DNA of 38,747 nucleotides from Akkermansiaceae bacterium (GTDB lineage: Bacteria > Verrucomicrobiota > Verrucomicrobiia > Verrucomicrobiales > Akkermansiaceae). The notes under the pieces are model-generated. The model had not been told where the DNA came from. It searched no databases and was given only the letters and a program-made list of their open reading frames with translations. The stretch is taken from NCBI GenBank assembly GCA_021733795.1, contig JAIPKB010000027.1, positions 1 to 38,747 on the forward strand. Reading direction: 5' to 3'. Position 1 is the first letter of the stretch, and each line of letters opens with the position of its first letter. Position numbers and translations under genes: made by a program. Positions 7,784 through 16,265 of this stretch are shown piece by piece.

Positions 7784-9844
7784 ATGAAACACCTAGCAAG
7801 ACTCAAACGCAAAGTATTCCTCAGCCTCTTCCTTACCGCCGTAGTGGCGAACGCCGCCCCACGCATCAGCATGGGGCTGGGATACTACGCCGTGCTGCCC
7901 AACAAGTTGTTGCTGACGAGCATCGTGACCGGTGAGGGAACCAACAGCGTGGACTGTCTCTGGACGAAACAAAGCGGCCCGGGAGAGATCGTTTTTGAGC
8001 GGCCTCGCGCGGCCATCACCTGGGCCACGGCCGCCGTGCCTGGCAAGTATGTGCTCAAGCTGCGCGCCACCCACGGAGATGAAACCACCGAGGCCACGAC
8101 GACCGTCAACGTCTACGATATTCCCGATCGGTTTGGGAATCCCATCCTGCCGGGCATGTTTCCAGACCCGCATATTTTGTGCGATCAAGATACTTTTTAC
8201 ATTTTCGCCACTTCGATGGAGAACGAGGCCGGGGCGTATGGCCGCGCGTCGGTTTGGATGTCGAAGGACTTTGTGAATTGGGAGATGCGGCTCACCGATT
8301 GGCCGGTATTTGGCAAATTTGGTGGCGACATCTGGGCACCGGACATTCTCAAGCGAGGCAATCGGTATTACCAGTTTATCACCCGCTCCGGCGGCTACGA
8401 CACCTGGATTGCCGTCGCCGATCATCCGTTGGGGCCGTGGAAAAACCTGCGCGAGGACAATACCCCGATCGTTAGCGGCGGCGGCAAGGCGGGCCGCATC
8501 GTCGCGGCCTACAACATGGACTCGCAACCCTTCATCGACGATGACGGGCAGGCCTACATGTATTGGGGTTGGTCGGAAGCGATGGCCGCGCGGCTCACCC
8601 CCGACCTGAAGAACATTGACGGTGAGGTGCATTTCTTAAAGGGGACAAAGTGGCTGCCTAAAGGGGGAGATCTGCCGCAATCGTTGACGGTCGACCTGGG
8701 CGAATCGATGCAAATCACGCGCATCGTCACTTGTCCGGAATTCCGCCACGTCGAATATGGCTACCGGATCGAACTTTCGGAAGATGGCCAATCATGGAAG
8801 ACGTTTGCCGACCGCTCGACCAACCGGACCGAGAAGGCCGGCGAGGGGTATGTGGATCAGGGCGAGGGACGCGGGAGGCAGGTGCGGATCTCGATGAACT
8901 ATTGCTCAGGAAACTGGGCGGGGTTGTATTCGTTCGACGTGTTCTCCGGCAGCGAACTCGTCTCGCGCGGCAAACCGGCGACCGCTTCCTCCATTCGCGG
9001 CGAGGGATCGGAACCGGGCAACGCCGTGGACGCTTCCAATGGCCCTCAGCTGGCCGACTTCGTGGAAGGCTCCTACATGATCAAGCGAGATGGCACCTAC
9101 TACCTGCTCTACTCCTCAGGCGCGTTGCACGATGGTTCCTATTCAGTGCATTACGCCACAGCCAAGCATCCTTTCGGGCCCTTCACCGCCCCCGTGAACA
9201 ATGTCGTGCTCAAGTCGAACGGGGATCTCACCACCAAAGGGCCGGGCCACAACTCCGTGCTGAAGTTCAAGAACGACTACTACATCGTCTATCACCAGCA
9301 CAATCAACCGCACGAAGGTGCCAAGGGCGTCTTCCGCCAGACCTGCGCCGACCGGATGGAGTTCGGTGCAGATGGCACCATCAAACAAGTCGTCCCGACG
9401 CAAACGGGCGTGGGCGCGCTGCTGCCGCTGGTGCAGCAGGGCAACGATGTGGCTCGCGGCAAGTACGCCAGCGCCACCAGTGTCCGCAGCGGCAACTACG
9501 CTGCCGAATACGCGCTGGACCACAACAACGCCAGTCTTTGGAGCGCCGCAACCAACACGTATCCACAATCGCTAACAGTGGACCTCGGTGGTACGTTTGA
9601 GGTGGGCCGGATTGAAACCAGTTTTGAATACCCCACGCTCGCCTACAAGTACGCCATCGAAACCTCGCTCGACGGCAAGGCGTGGAGCTTGTTTGCGGAT
9701 CAGACCGCCGAGTTTCCGATCGCGGTATGTCCGCAACAGGATACCGGCCAGGTTAAGGCCGGCTTTGTGCGCATTACCATCACCGGATGTCAACGCCCTG
9801 AGAATGGCGCAGGCATCTACAACCTCAAAGTGTTTCAGCCATAA
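7784..9844 (+). CDS. Secreted GH43-family glycosidase with discoidin-type domains
   Basis: This 686-residue exported enzyme has a signal peptide ending near VANA/APR. A PKD/Ig-like domain (about 26-112) precedes a five-bladed GH43 propeller. The catalytic base is likely D128 (FPDPHI), the pKa-modulating aspartate D246 (YNMDSQPFIDDD), and the acid E428 (FVEGSYM). GH43 enzymes typically remove alpha-L-arabinofuranosyl or beta-xylosyl/galactosyl units. A discoidin/F5-8C-like beta-sandwich (about 295-420) is inserted inside the propeller between the second and third catalytic residues. A second copy forms the C-terminus (about 552-686); both share QSLTVDLG. The ATG at 7784 was chosen because the 15 codons before it lack signal features. 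GH106 starts 21 bases downstream, so the two are probably co-transcribed. Confidence 0.88.
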   Translation: MKHLARLKRKVFLSLFLTAVVANAAPRISMGLGYYAVLPNKLLLTSIVTGEGTNSVDCLWTKQSGPGEIVFERPRAAITWATAAVPGKYVLKLRATHGDETTEATTTVNVYDIPDRFGNPILPGMFPDPHILCDQDTFYIFATSMENEAGAYGRASVWMSKDFVNWEMRLTDWPVFGKFGGDIWAPDILKRGNRYYQFITRSGGYDTWIAVADHPLGPWKNLREDNTPIVSGGGKAGRIVAAYNMDSQPFIDDDGQAYMYWGWSEAMAARLTPDLKNIDGEVHFLKGTKWLPKGGDLPQSLTVDLGESMQITRIVTCPEFRHVEYGYRIELSEDGQSWKTFADRSTNRTEKAGEGYVDQGEGRGRQVRISMNYCSGNWAGLYSFDVFSGSELVSRGKPATASSIRGEGSEPGNAVDASNGPQLADFVEGSYMIKRDGTYYLLYSSGALHDGSYSVHYATAKHPFGPFTAPVNNVVLKSNGDLTTKGPGHNSVLKFKNDYYIVYHQHNQPHEGAKGVFRQTCADRMEFGADGTIKQVVPTQTGVGALLPLVQQGNDVARGKYASATSVRSGNYAAEYALDHNNASLWSAATNTYPQSLTVDLGGTFEVGRIETSFEYPTLAYKYAIETSLDGKAWSLFADQTAEFPIAVCPQQDTGQVKAGFVRITITGCQRPENGAGIYNLKVFQP

Positions 9845-9865
9845 TGAAACCTGCCGTAGAACCCC

Positions 9866-12544
9866 ATGAAAATGATCCCCTATTCGCTCGCCATTTCCTC
9901 CGCCCTCTTGCTGTTTGTCGTGGGCACCTGCCAAGCCGATGACTTGGCGCAAATCTTCGCCAAGCCGCCGGACTCCGCCAAGCCGGGCGTGTGGTGGCAT
10001 TGGATGGGGTGCAACGTCACCCAGGCGGGCATCACCCGGGACCTGGAGGCGTTTAAGGAGGCCGGCATCGGCGGGGCCACGATCTTCGGCATGGCGGATG
10101 TCTGTTCGCCCTGGGCCGCGCACATCGAAAACAGCCCTCACGACGGCCTGATCGCGTTTACCGATCCGTGGTGGGAAATGGTGCGTCATGCGGCGGCGGA
10201 GGGGAAGCGGCTGGGGATTGATGTGGGGCTGCACAACTGCCCCGGTTACACCAGCACCGGTGGTCCTTGGATCACACCCGCACTGGCGATGCAGCAGATC
10301 TTCCAGTCGCAGACGCCGGTGGAGGGCGGGGTTGGGTTCGATGGGGTGCTGCCGCGTCCAAAGGTGGATCCGCGCGGCGACATGCTCTTTCCGATGGTCA
10401 ACAAGGAGACCGGCGTTTTGGAGAAACCGGTCATCGCAGGCCGCACCAACTACTGGCGCAATATCGCCGTGCTGGCGGTGCCGGCGGAAGGGATCATCGC
10501 GAAGGACCAGGTCATTGACCTGACCCCGAAGATGGACGCGGCGGGCCGGCTCGCGTGGACTCCACCACCCGGCAAATGGATCATCCACCGCTTCGGCCAT
10601 ACGACGATGGGCGCGCTGACTCAGCCGAACCAATGGGAAGCGATGGGCCTGGAGTGCGACAAGATGAGCGAGCAGGCCGTCACGTTCCATCTTCAGCATG
10701 TCATCGGCGAACTCAAGAAGCATCTCGGTCCGCTGGTTGGCACCGGCTTGCAGCACATCCTGCTGGATAGCTACGAGGCTGGCACCCCGTCCTGGACGCC
10801 GCTCATGCCGCAGGAGTTTGCCGAGCGCCGCGGTTATGAACTGAAGGTTTTTCTCCCAACCTTTGCCGGCCGGGTGGTCGGCAGCTCCGGCGAGACCGAT
10901 CAGTTTCGCGGCGATTTCAGCCGCACGATTGCCGATCTCTACCGTGACAAGTTGTTCGCCATCATGTCGAAGATGCTGGCGGATGCCAAACTGCGCTTTG
11001 TCTGTGAACCGTACGGTGGCCCGTTCCACACCGGCGAAGTCACTCCGTTTGTTCATCGCGTCATGACCGAATTCTGGAGCGGTGACGCCTTTGGTGGCGC
11101 ACCGATGGACGGCATCTTCAACGCGGGCGACGGCAAGCGCCACAACATTCTCGAAGCCGAAGCCTTTACCGGGCAACCCAGCAAGAGCCAGTGGACCGAG
11201 ACCCCCGCCTGGCTCAAGCCGATCGGTGACGGAGCCTTCTGCGCTGGCATCAATCGCCTGATCCTGCACAGCAACCCGCACCAACCGTGGGGAGATGATG
11301 TCCGCCCCGGCATGACCATGGGGCAGTGGGGCACGCACTTTGGCCGCACCCAGACCTGGTGGGAGCCGGGCAAGGCCTGGCTGGCCTATCTGGGCCGTTG
11401 CCAGGCTCTGCTGCAGTGGGGCGCACCCGCGCTGGCAGGCGACTTCACGGCCGAAACCACTGCGCCCGGTGTCCAGCTCCGCAGTCTGCATCGCAGCGAG
11501 GGTTCGGCTCATGTGTTCTTCATCGCCAATGTCGGGCAGGGCGCGGGGACGATCATCTGCGCCTTCCCGATCACCGACCTGCAACCGGAGTTGTGGGATC
11601 CGACCACTGGTGAAATGCGGCCGCTGACCGATTTCCAGGCGACCGGGGATGAGACCTTGCTGACGCTTGATTTCGCACCGACCCAGAGTTGGTTCGTGGT
11701 TTTCCGTGAGCCGGGCGCCAAGCCAGCGCCGACCGTGCGCAACTTCCCGGTGCGGACACCAGTAACCACGGTCGCGGGCACTTGGAGTGTCACGTTCGAT
11801 CCGAAGTGGGGCGGGCCGGACCAACCGGTGCAGTTTGCGGCGTTGGCGGATTGGACGACGCGACCCGAACCAGGAATCCGTTTCTACAGCGGCACCGCCA
11901 TCTACCGCAAGACGTTTGACCTGACACCGGCGGTGGCGGAGCGTTCGTTCCTGGATCTCGGTACCGTGCATCATCTGGCGCGGGTCAAGCTCAATGGCCA
12001 GGATTTGGGCGCAGTCTGGTGCGCTCCGTGGGGTGTCAGCGTGCCGAAGGGGCTCTTGCACAAGAACGGCAATCTGCTGGAGATAGCGGTCACCAACGTC
12101 TGGGCCAACCGCCTGATTGGCGATGAGCGGGAACCGGCGGATTGCCAGTGGAAGAACGGCTATATGGGCGGCCGTTACCTGGGGAGTTTTCCTGAGTGGT
12201 TTGTGAAGGGGCAGCCACGGCCCTCCGGCGGACGGTATTGTTTCTCCACTTGGAATTATTTCGATCAGAACTCGCAACCGGTCCCCTCCGGCCTGCTCGG
12301 GCCGGTGCGGATCATGGACGAGAACTGGAAGCAGGGCGCCTCTGCGATCGGGGCCAGATCGGGGAATGTGCGCCGGACGAATCGCAAGGCCGCTGATGCC
12401 TTCGAGGCCGCCGTGCCGGACGCCGCACGATTGCTGCCGGTGGTCGCGGTTGAGGAAATCGGGCGCATCGAGACAGCTGGCGGTGGCCGCAACGCCGATG
12501 CCATTTGCAATGTCTGTCGTGAGATCTGCCTGGTCGGAAAGTAG
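9866..12544 (+). CDS. Secreted alpha-L-rhamnosidase, GH106 family
   Basis: This 892-residue protein has a signal peptide ending near TCQA/DD. The N-terminus (VWWHWMGCNVTQAGITRDLE, GIGGATIFGM) and the central segments (LDSYEAGTPSWTP, FVCEPYGGPFHTGE) match GH106 alpha-L-rhamnosidases, which cleave terminal rhamnose from pectic or other plant/algal glycans. A C-terminal galactose-binding-like beta-sandwich includes FLDLGTVHHLARVKLNG, ending at LLGPVRIM as usual for the family. A 73-residue low-similarity tail (rich in A, R and V) follows and may result from loss of the original stop. It lies 21 bases after GH43 and is probably expressed with it. Confidence 0.9.
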   Translation: MKMIPYSLAISSALLLFVVGTCQADDLAQIFAKPPDSAKPGVWWHWMGCNVTQAGITRDLEAFKEAGIGGATIFGMADVCSPWAAHIENSPHDGLIAFTDPWWEMVRHAAAEGKRLGIDVGLHNCPGYTSTGGPWITPALAMQQIFQSQTPVEGGVGFDGVLPRPKVDPRGDMLFPMVNKETGVLEKPVIAGRTNYWRNIAVLAVPAEGIIAKDQVIDLTPKMDAAGRLAWTPPPGKWIIHRFGHTTMGALTQPNQWEAMGLECDKMSEQAVTFHLQHVIGELKKHLGPLVGTGLQHILLDSYEAGTPSWTPLMPQEFAERRGYELKVFLPTFAGRVVGSSGETDQFRGDFSRTIADLYRDKLFAIMSKMLADAKLRFVCEPYGGPFHTGEVTPFVHRVMTEFWSGDAFGGAPMDGIFNAGDGKRHNILEAEAFTGQPSKSQWTETPAWLKPIGDGAFCAGINRLILHSNPHQPWGDDVRPGMTMGQWGTHFGRTQTWWEPGKAWLAYLGRCQALLQWGAPALAGDFTAETTAPGVQLRSLHRSEGSAHVFFIANVGQGAGTIICAFPITDLQPELWDPTTGEMRPLTDFQATGDETLLTLDFAPTQSWFVVFREPGAKPAPTVRNFPVRTPVTTVAGTWSVTFDPKWGGPDQPVQFAALADWTTRPEPGIRFYSGTAIYRKTFDLTPAVAERSFLDLGTVHHLARVKLNGQDLGAVWCAPWGVSVPKGLLHKNGNLLEIAVTNVWANRLIGDEREPADCQWKNGYMGGRYLGSFPEWFVKGQPRPSGGRYCFSTWNYFDQNSQPVPSGLLGPVRIMDENWKQGASAIGARSGNVRRTNRKAADAFEAAVPDAARLLPVVAVEEIGRIETAGGGRNADAICNVCREICLVGK

Positions 12545-12679
12545 CACCGAATGGCGATCAATCGCACTGAATCGGCGCAGTTGGCCTGAGGCGCCGGTCG
12601 TCGGTTGCGACGGCGTTCTCAGAAGGGTTCAGGATTTCGGTGGAAAGTTGGAGATCTTTATCGTATCTGGAGTGCTGTC

Positions 12680-13870
12680 ATGAATCTGTCCTTGTTACGT
12701 AAAAGTTGTCTCGGTGGTTGTGCTGCGGTTTTTGCGGCGAGCCTGTCGCTGTTCGCTCCGGCCGCCGAACCAGCGTGCCGTCCTGCCGGCGTTGCCGCCC
12801 CGGAAATCCCCACCATCACCGCCGCTATGCAGGAGGTTGTCAACCGCCAGGAAGTCGCTGGCGCGGTGACGCTGGTGGCCACCCCCGACAAAATCCTGCA
12901 CCTTAGCGCGGTTGGCTTTGCCGACATCGCCGCCAAGCGTCCCATGCAGACCGACACCATTGGGTGGATCGCCTCCATGACCAAGCCAATTACCGCCGCC
13001 GCCATCCTCATGCTCCAGGACGAGGGCAAGCTGTCGATTGATGCCCCGGTGGGCAAATATCTGCCCGAACTGGCCGGACTGAAAACCGCAGACGGCAAAC
13101 CTGCCGTCGTCACCCTCCGTCAGATGCTCACCCACACTTCGGGCATGGGCGAGGCGGGTGGCAATTCTGTCAGAACCCTTGCCGAGCTGATTCCACTTTA
13201 CGCGCGGCAGCCCCTCAATTTCACCCCTGGCAGCGAGTGGAGATACTGTCAGTCGGCCATCAATGCGCTGGGGCGGATTGTGGAGGTGGTCTCGGGTGGG
13301 TCGTATCCGGACTTTTTGCAGAAGCGCCTGTTTGATCCCCTGGGCATGAAGGACACCACCTTCTACCCCACGCACGCGCAGGTCGCCCGCCTGGCCAAGC
13401 CGTACCAGTTAGTGAATGGCAAGCTTGAGGAGCAGGGTTACGGAGCCTACAACCCGTCTGATCACCAGCGTTACCCCGCTCCCAATGGCGGACTGTTTTC
13501 AACCGCTGCGGATTACGCCCGCTTTCTGCAGCTGCTGCTGAACAAGGGCACGCTCGATGGCAGGCGCTACCTCAAGCCTGAAACAGTGGAACTGATGACC
13601 ACGATCCATACCGGTGACTACCGGACGGGGTGGGTTCCCGGCCATGGCTGGGGACTTGGTGCCGCCGTCCTTCGTGAGCCGCAGGGGGTAACAGCCACGC
13701 TCTCGCCTGACACATTCGGACATGTGGGAGCCTACGGAACTCATGGCTGGGCCGACCCGACCAAGCGCCTGATCCAAGTGATGCTGATTCAGCGTACCGG
13801 AGGCGGTTTTGACGACTCCGAAGCCCGTCGTGCTTTCCACGCCGCCACGGCGGCCGCGCCTGGGATGTGA
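12680..13870 (+). CDS. Secreted beta-lactamase-fold serine hydrolase
   Basis: From the ATG at 12680 the 396-residue product has a signal peptide (AAVFAASLSLFAPAAEPA). It also has the PF00144 signature set: SMTK with nucleophile serine and lysine (IASMTKPITAAAILML), a tyrosine motif YCQS in place of the usual YxN, the HTSGM loop, and HVGAYGTHG near the C-terminus as the third motif. Such proteins in polysaccharide-degrading bacteria are mostly esterases or peptidases, not true beta-lactamases. The YCQ variation agrees with a non-lactamase function. It follows GH106 by 135 bases on the same strand, so deacylation of the same substrate is possible but unproven. The frame is open 25 codons further upstream, without signal-peptide character. 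Confidence 0.87.
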   Translation: MNLSLLRKSCLGGCAAVFAASLSLFAPAAEPACRPAGVAAPEIPTITAAMQEVVNRQEVAGAVTLVATPDKILHLSAVGFADIAAKRPMQTDTIGWIASMTKPITAAAILMLQDEGKLSIDAPVGKYLPELAGLKTADGKPAVVTLRQMLTHTSGMGEAGGNSVRTLAELIPLYARQPLNFTPGSEWRYCQSAINALGRIVEVVSGGSYPDFLQKRLFDPLGMKDTTFYPTHAQVARLAKPYQLVNGKLEEQGYGAYNPSDHQRYPAPNGGLFSTAADYARFLQLLLNKGTLDGRRYLKPETVELMTTIHTGDYRTGWVPGHGWGLGAAVLREPQGVTATLSPDTFGHVGAYGTHGWADPTKRLIQVMLIQRTGGGFDDSEARRAFHAATAAAPGM

Positions 13871-14004
13871 GCGATTGCCTTGGGGCTGGCGTATTGGCAA
13901 GGCCGGACGTGATGGATGTCAGAGCGAGGGATCCTCTAAGGTTAACACCCATGCGCAACAACCCCGATCAACACCCGCCCCTGCCGAACGGGAACAGCCA
14001 GAGA

Positions 14005-14706
14005 TCACTTGTTGGCGCGGATGTTCATCACATCGTAGTCCCGCACCACATAGGCTTTCATCTCGAGCCGTTGTTTGCCGGCGTGTTTGGCCCCCTTCTC
14101 GCCGCCCGCGGCAAGGAGGTCGTCGAAATCGATCACCTCCGCACGAATGAAGCCTTTTTGCAGATCGGTGTGAATGCTGCCGGCGGCCTCCGCGGCCGTC
14201 AGCCCCTGGCGGATCGGCCAGGCACGGTTCTCCGGGCCGCCGACCGTCAGGAAGCAGATGTAGCCGCTGCCCTTGAATGTCCGCACCATCAGGGCATCCG
14301 GGTCGTCAAGCTCATCCGGATTCGCCATGATCACCGGCTTGCTGGTGAGAAACCCGTGGCCCGTCAGCGCCTGCCAGTCCTCCTCGCTCAAACCGGCGGA
14401 GGCCACCGTCCGCTCACTCTCCAAATGAGTTTGCAGCTTCACCAGGACCTCCCGCTCCGCCGCAGACGGCTCGCGGCTCAAGCGCGTCTCGATGAACTCC
14501 AAATCCTTCAGCAACAGGTCGATCAGCCGGTCACGGCTCACCAGGATGACATCGGCATCAATCGCGCCCTGCTCGCCAACCACGTCCACCTGGGCATAGG
14601 TTTTCTTCTTCGCCTCGACCAGCTCATGGGCTTGGTCCAAGCGCGGATCCTTGATGTTATGCTTGCCTTCGGGGATGCCTGGAACGCCTATCACGCAGAT
14701 CTTCAT
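14005..14706 (-). CDS. YchF/Obg-like protein lacking the P-loop
   Basis: The 233-residue product aligns with YchF (OLA1) only outside the nucleotide-binding core. DPRLDQAHELV and a domain boundary (LKDLEFIETRL) are followed by a complete C-terminal TGS domain (about 145-230) with IRQGLTAAEAAGSIHTD, KGFIRAEVIDFDDLLAAGG and YVVRDYDVM. YchF is normally about 365 residues and starts with a Walker A box (GxPNVGKST). Here the N-terminus is MKICVIGVPGIPEGK and no GKST is present. It therefore cannot bind ATP/GTP in the usual way. It may be a conserved short paralogue or an internal deletion; its well-kept coding bias favours a functional gene. Start chosen at the ATG beginning the MKIC strand, because the upstream open frame looks non-coding. 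Confidence 0.8.
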   Translation of the reverse strand: MKICVIGVPGIPEGKHNIKDPRLDQAHELVEAKKKTYAQVDVVGEQGAIDADVILVSRDRLIDLLLKDLEFIETRLSREPSAAEREVLVKLQTHLESERTVASAGLSEEDWQALTGHGFLTSKPVIMANPDELDDPDALMVRTFKGSGYICFLTVGGPENRAWPIRQGLTAAEAAGSIHTDLQKGFIRAEVIDFDDLLAAGGEKGAKHAGKQRLEMKAYVVRDYDVMNIRANK

Positions 14707-14764
14707 GCGCAGAGGATGGTGAAGGTGGCAGACGGTGTCAAGATCAAGGTTCCTCCCCGCATGA

Positions 14765-15043
14765 ATCTCCTCCGCCCGCTGCGCGGAATTCTCCAAACAC
14801 CGCCACCTGCTCCGGCACGCTTGGCTCAGCGAGCCCAAACACGCCCGCCCCGGCATCCCCGCGGGCCTGCCGCTCAATATTCTGCTCCACTACATGAAAC
14901 CCGTGTGTTCCGCCATCAGCCTCGTCCACCTCAACAACCACTGGACCGTTGCCGGCCCGATCTGCCGGCAGGCACCGCCAGCGTGTCTGATCCCGCCGCC
15001 GCGCCAAAGAAAATCGCCAGCAACACGGCCTATCAACCCCTGA
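14765..15043 (+). pseudogene. Coding-like fragment, unrecognised
   Basis: This open frame between stops at 14762 and 15041 has very strong G/C at third positions and a protein-like stretch (GLPLNILLHYMKPV, AISLVHLNNHW), but no good start codon. I do not recognise it. It may be the truncated end of a gene whose front part was lost. Its stop overlaps the start of the dispersed leader repeat at 15037. Confidence 0.3.
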
Positions 15044-15114
15044 TCTCCCAGTCTCCGAACCTCTCCTTAGCCTCTCATGCGTACCGACCCTCAAAAGAAT
15101 TTTCCTAACAATAG
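15037..15114 (+). repeat. Dispersed leader repeat, copy 1
   Basis: From TCTCCGAACC through CTAACAA this segment aligns without gaps to 31493-31556, about 78% over 64 nt. Shared blocks include CTCCGAACC, TTAGCC, CATGCG, AAAAG and CTAACAA. The shared ATG opens the next gene and gives a similar short peptide start in both copies (MRTDPQK here, MRTNPEK in the other). Confidence 0.7.
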
Positions 15115-16024
15115 AATCCGTTTCCGAGCGATCATTTTATTCGTAGGGCTGCTCCTGCTACCTGCGGGTGCGCGGCCTCCGGCCTCCGCCGCACCCACCC
15201 TTCAGAAACGCTGGCTCTTTATTTGGCGAGACATGAACGACGCCAAGGAAGTCGACCGGGTGATCGCCCGCCTGCCACGGGCGAAAGTGGCAGGCTATAA
15301 CGGCATCGCACTCTCGCCAAACATGCGGCCTGCAAAAGCCGCCGAGTTTCGAGAAGCCGCCCGGGTGAACGGCCTTGATATCGTGGCCAACCAAGGCGAG
15401 GTCTGCACTTGCCCATCGCGTGCCTTGATTCAGGAATCCGTCTATGACAAGTTCATGGAGCGCGTACTGCCCCGCGTGGCCGCCATCAAGCAAGGCAACC
15501 CGCTCGACACGGAGACCATGATCGGCGCGCAGGCTTCCGAAGTACAGATGACCAAGATCGAGTCCTATCTGGAACTCGGCAAGCAGGAAGGCGCGCAACT
15601 TCTGGCTGGTGGAGCACGCGCACACCTGTCCGGGGATGTTGCGGACGGCTATTACATCCAGCCGACCCTGTTCAAGGGTCATAACAAAATGCGCTTCTTT
15701 CAGGAAGAAATCTTCGGACCCGTTCTGGCCGTCACCACCTTCAAGGATGAGGCTGACGCGCTGGCCATCGCCAACGACACGTCTTACGGCCTCGGTGCCG
15801 GCGTATGGAGCCGCAACGGCAACGTCGCCTATCGTATGGGCCGCGGCATCAAGGCCGGCCGTGTGTGGACCAACTGCTACCACGCCTATCCGGCACATGC
15901 CGCATTCGGCGGATACAAGGAATCCGGCATCGGACGTGAGACCCACCAGATGATGCTCGGCCACTACCAGCATACCAAGAACCTGCTGGTAAGCTACAGT
16001 CCGAAAAAACTCGGCTTCTTCTAA
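15077..16024 (+). CDS. Chimera: secreted-protein N-terminus fused to aldehyde dehydrogenase C-half
   Basis: The 315-residue frame joins two unrelated parts. Residues 1-104 carry a signal peptide ([13 protein letters not shown]) and the start of an exported TIM-barrel-like protein ([27 protein letters not shown]). From residue 105 it is the C-terminal part of an NAD-dependent aldehyde dehydrogenase of the ExaC/AldB type: [11 protein letters not shown] with catalytic C110, then [30 protein letters not shown] and the end [10 protein letters not shown]. The NAD-binding half and the catalytic glutamate (ELGGKS motif) are absent, so dehydrogenase activity is not expected. Fusion to a signal sequence would also send this fragment to the periplasm. 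The junction is at about 15388. This is either a real deletion fusion or an assembly join. Confidence 0.85.
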   Translation: MRTDPQKNFPNNRIRFRAIILFVGLLLLPAGARPPASAAPTLQKRWLFIWRDMNDAKEVDRVIARLPRAKVAGYNGIALSPNMRPAKAAEFREAARVNGLDIVANQGEVCTCPSRALIQESVYDKFMERVLPRVAAIKQGNPLDTETMIGAQASEVQMTKIESYLELGKQEGAQLLAGGARAHLSGDVADGYYIQPTLFKGHNKMRFFQEEIFGPVLAVTTFKDEADALAIANDTSYGLGAGVWSRNGNVAYRMGRGIKAGRVWTNCYHAYPAHAAFGGYKESGIGRETHQMMLGHYQHTKNLLVSYSPKKLGFF

Positions 16025-16265
16025 CTTCTTTCCCCCTGCCCTCCGGTCCGGCAACCGGCACTTTCAACGGCTTTCACCCCAAAAGCCAATTCCTGGCAGT
16101 CGTGAAACCGCCACTCCGTTTCCTCCCCTGCTCGCCGCGCTGGCTCTTGCTGCCGCTCCCGCAGCGCGCGTGAGCACCAACACCGGAGGCGTCGCCAAGG
16201 CGCTGCGGGAACCGATCAGGACAGCCGGCCGGACAGGCCGCGACCTGAGCGGACACGCACAATTT
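16025..16265. other. Intergenic region with possible broken gene start
   Basis: No intact gene is seen. A GTG at 16102 begins a short basic stretch (VKPPLRFLP). One frame over, it continues as a signal-peptide-like core (LLAALALAAAPAAR) and an open stretch to about 16270. This could be the frameshifted start of a lost secreted protein, but the evidence is thin. Confidence 0.25.

Noticed and set aside
9572..12547. 991-codon minus-strand open frame opposite GH106
   Set aside because: Mirror frame of a GC-rich gene; the plus strand encodes a recognisable GH106 with signal peptide, while the minus product has no family features.
12680..13870. Antibiotic-resistance beta-lactamase
   Set aside because: The fold is shared with esterases and peptidases, the tyrosine motif is YCQ, and the setting is a glycan cluster.
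13867..15108. 413-codon plus-strand open frame
   Set aside because: Opposite of the YchF-like gene for most of its length; that strand carries clear TGS motifs.
15077..16024. Functional aldehyde dehydrogenase
   Set aside because: The NAD-binding half and catalytic glutamate are absent and a signal peptide is present.
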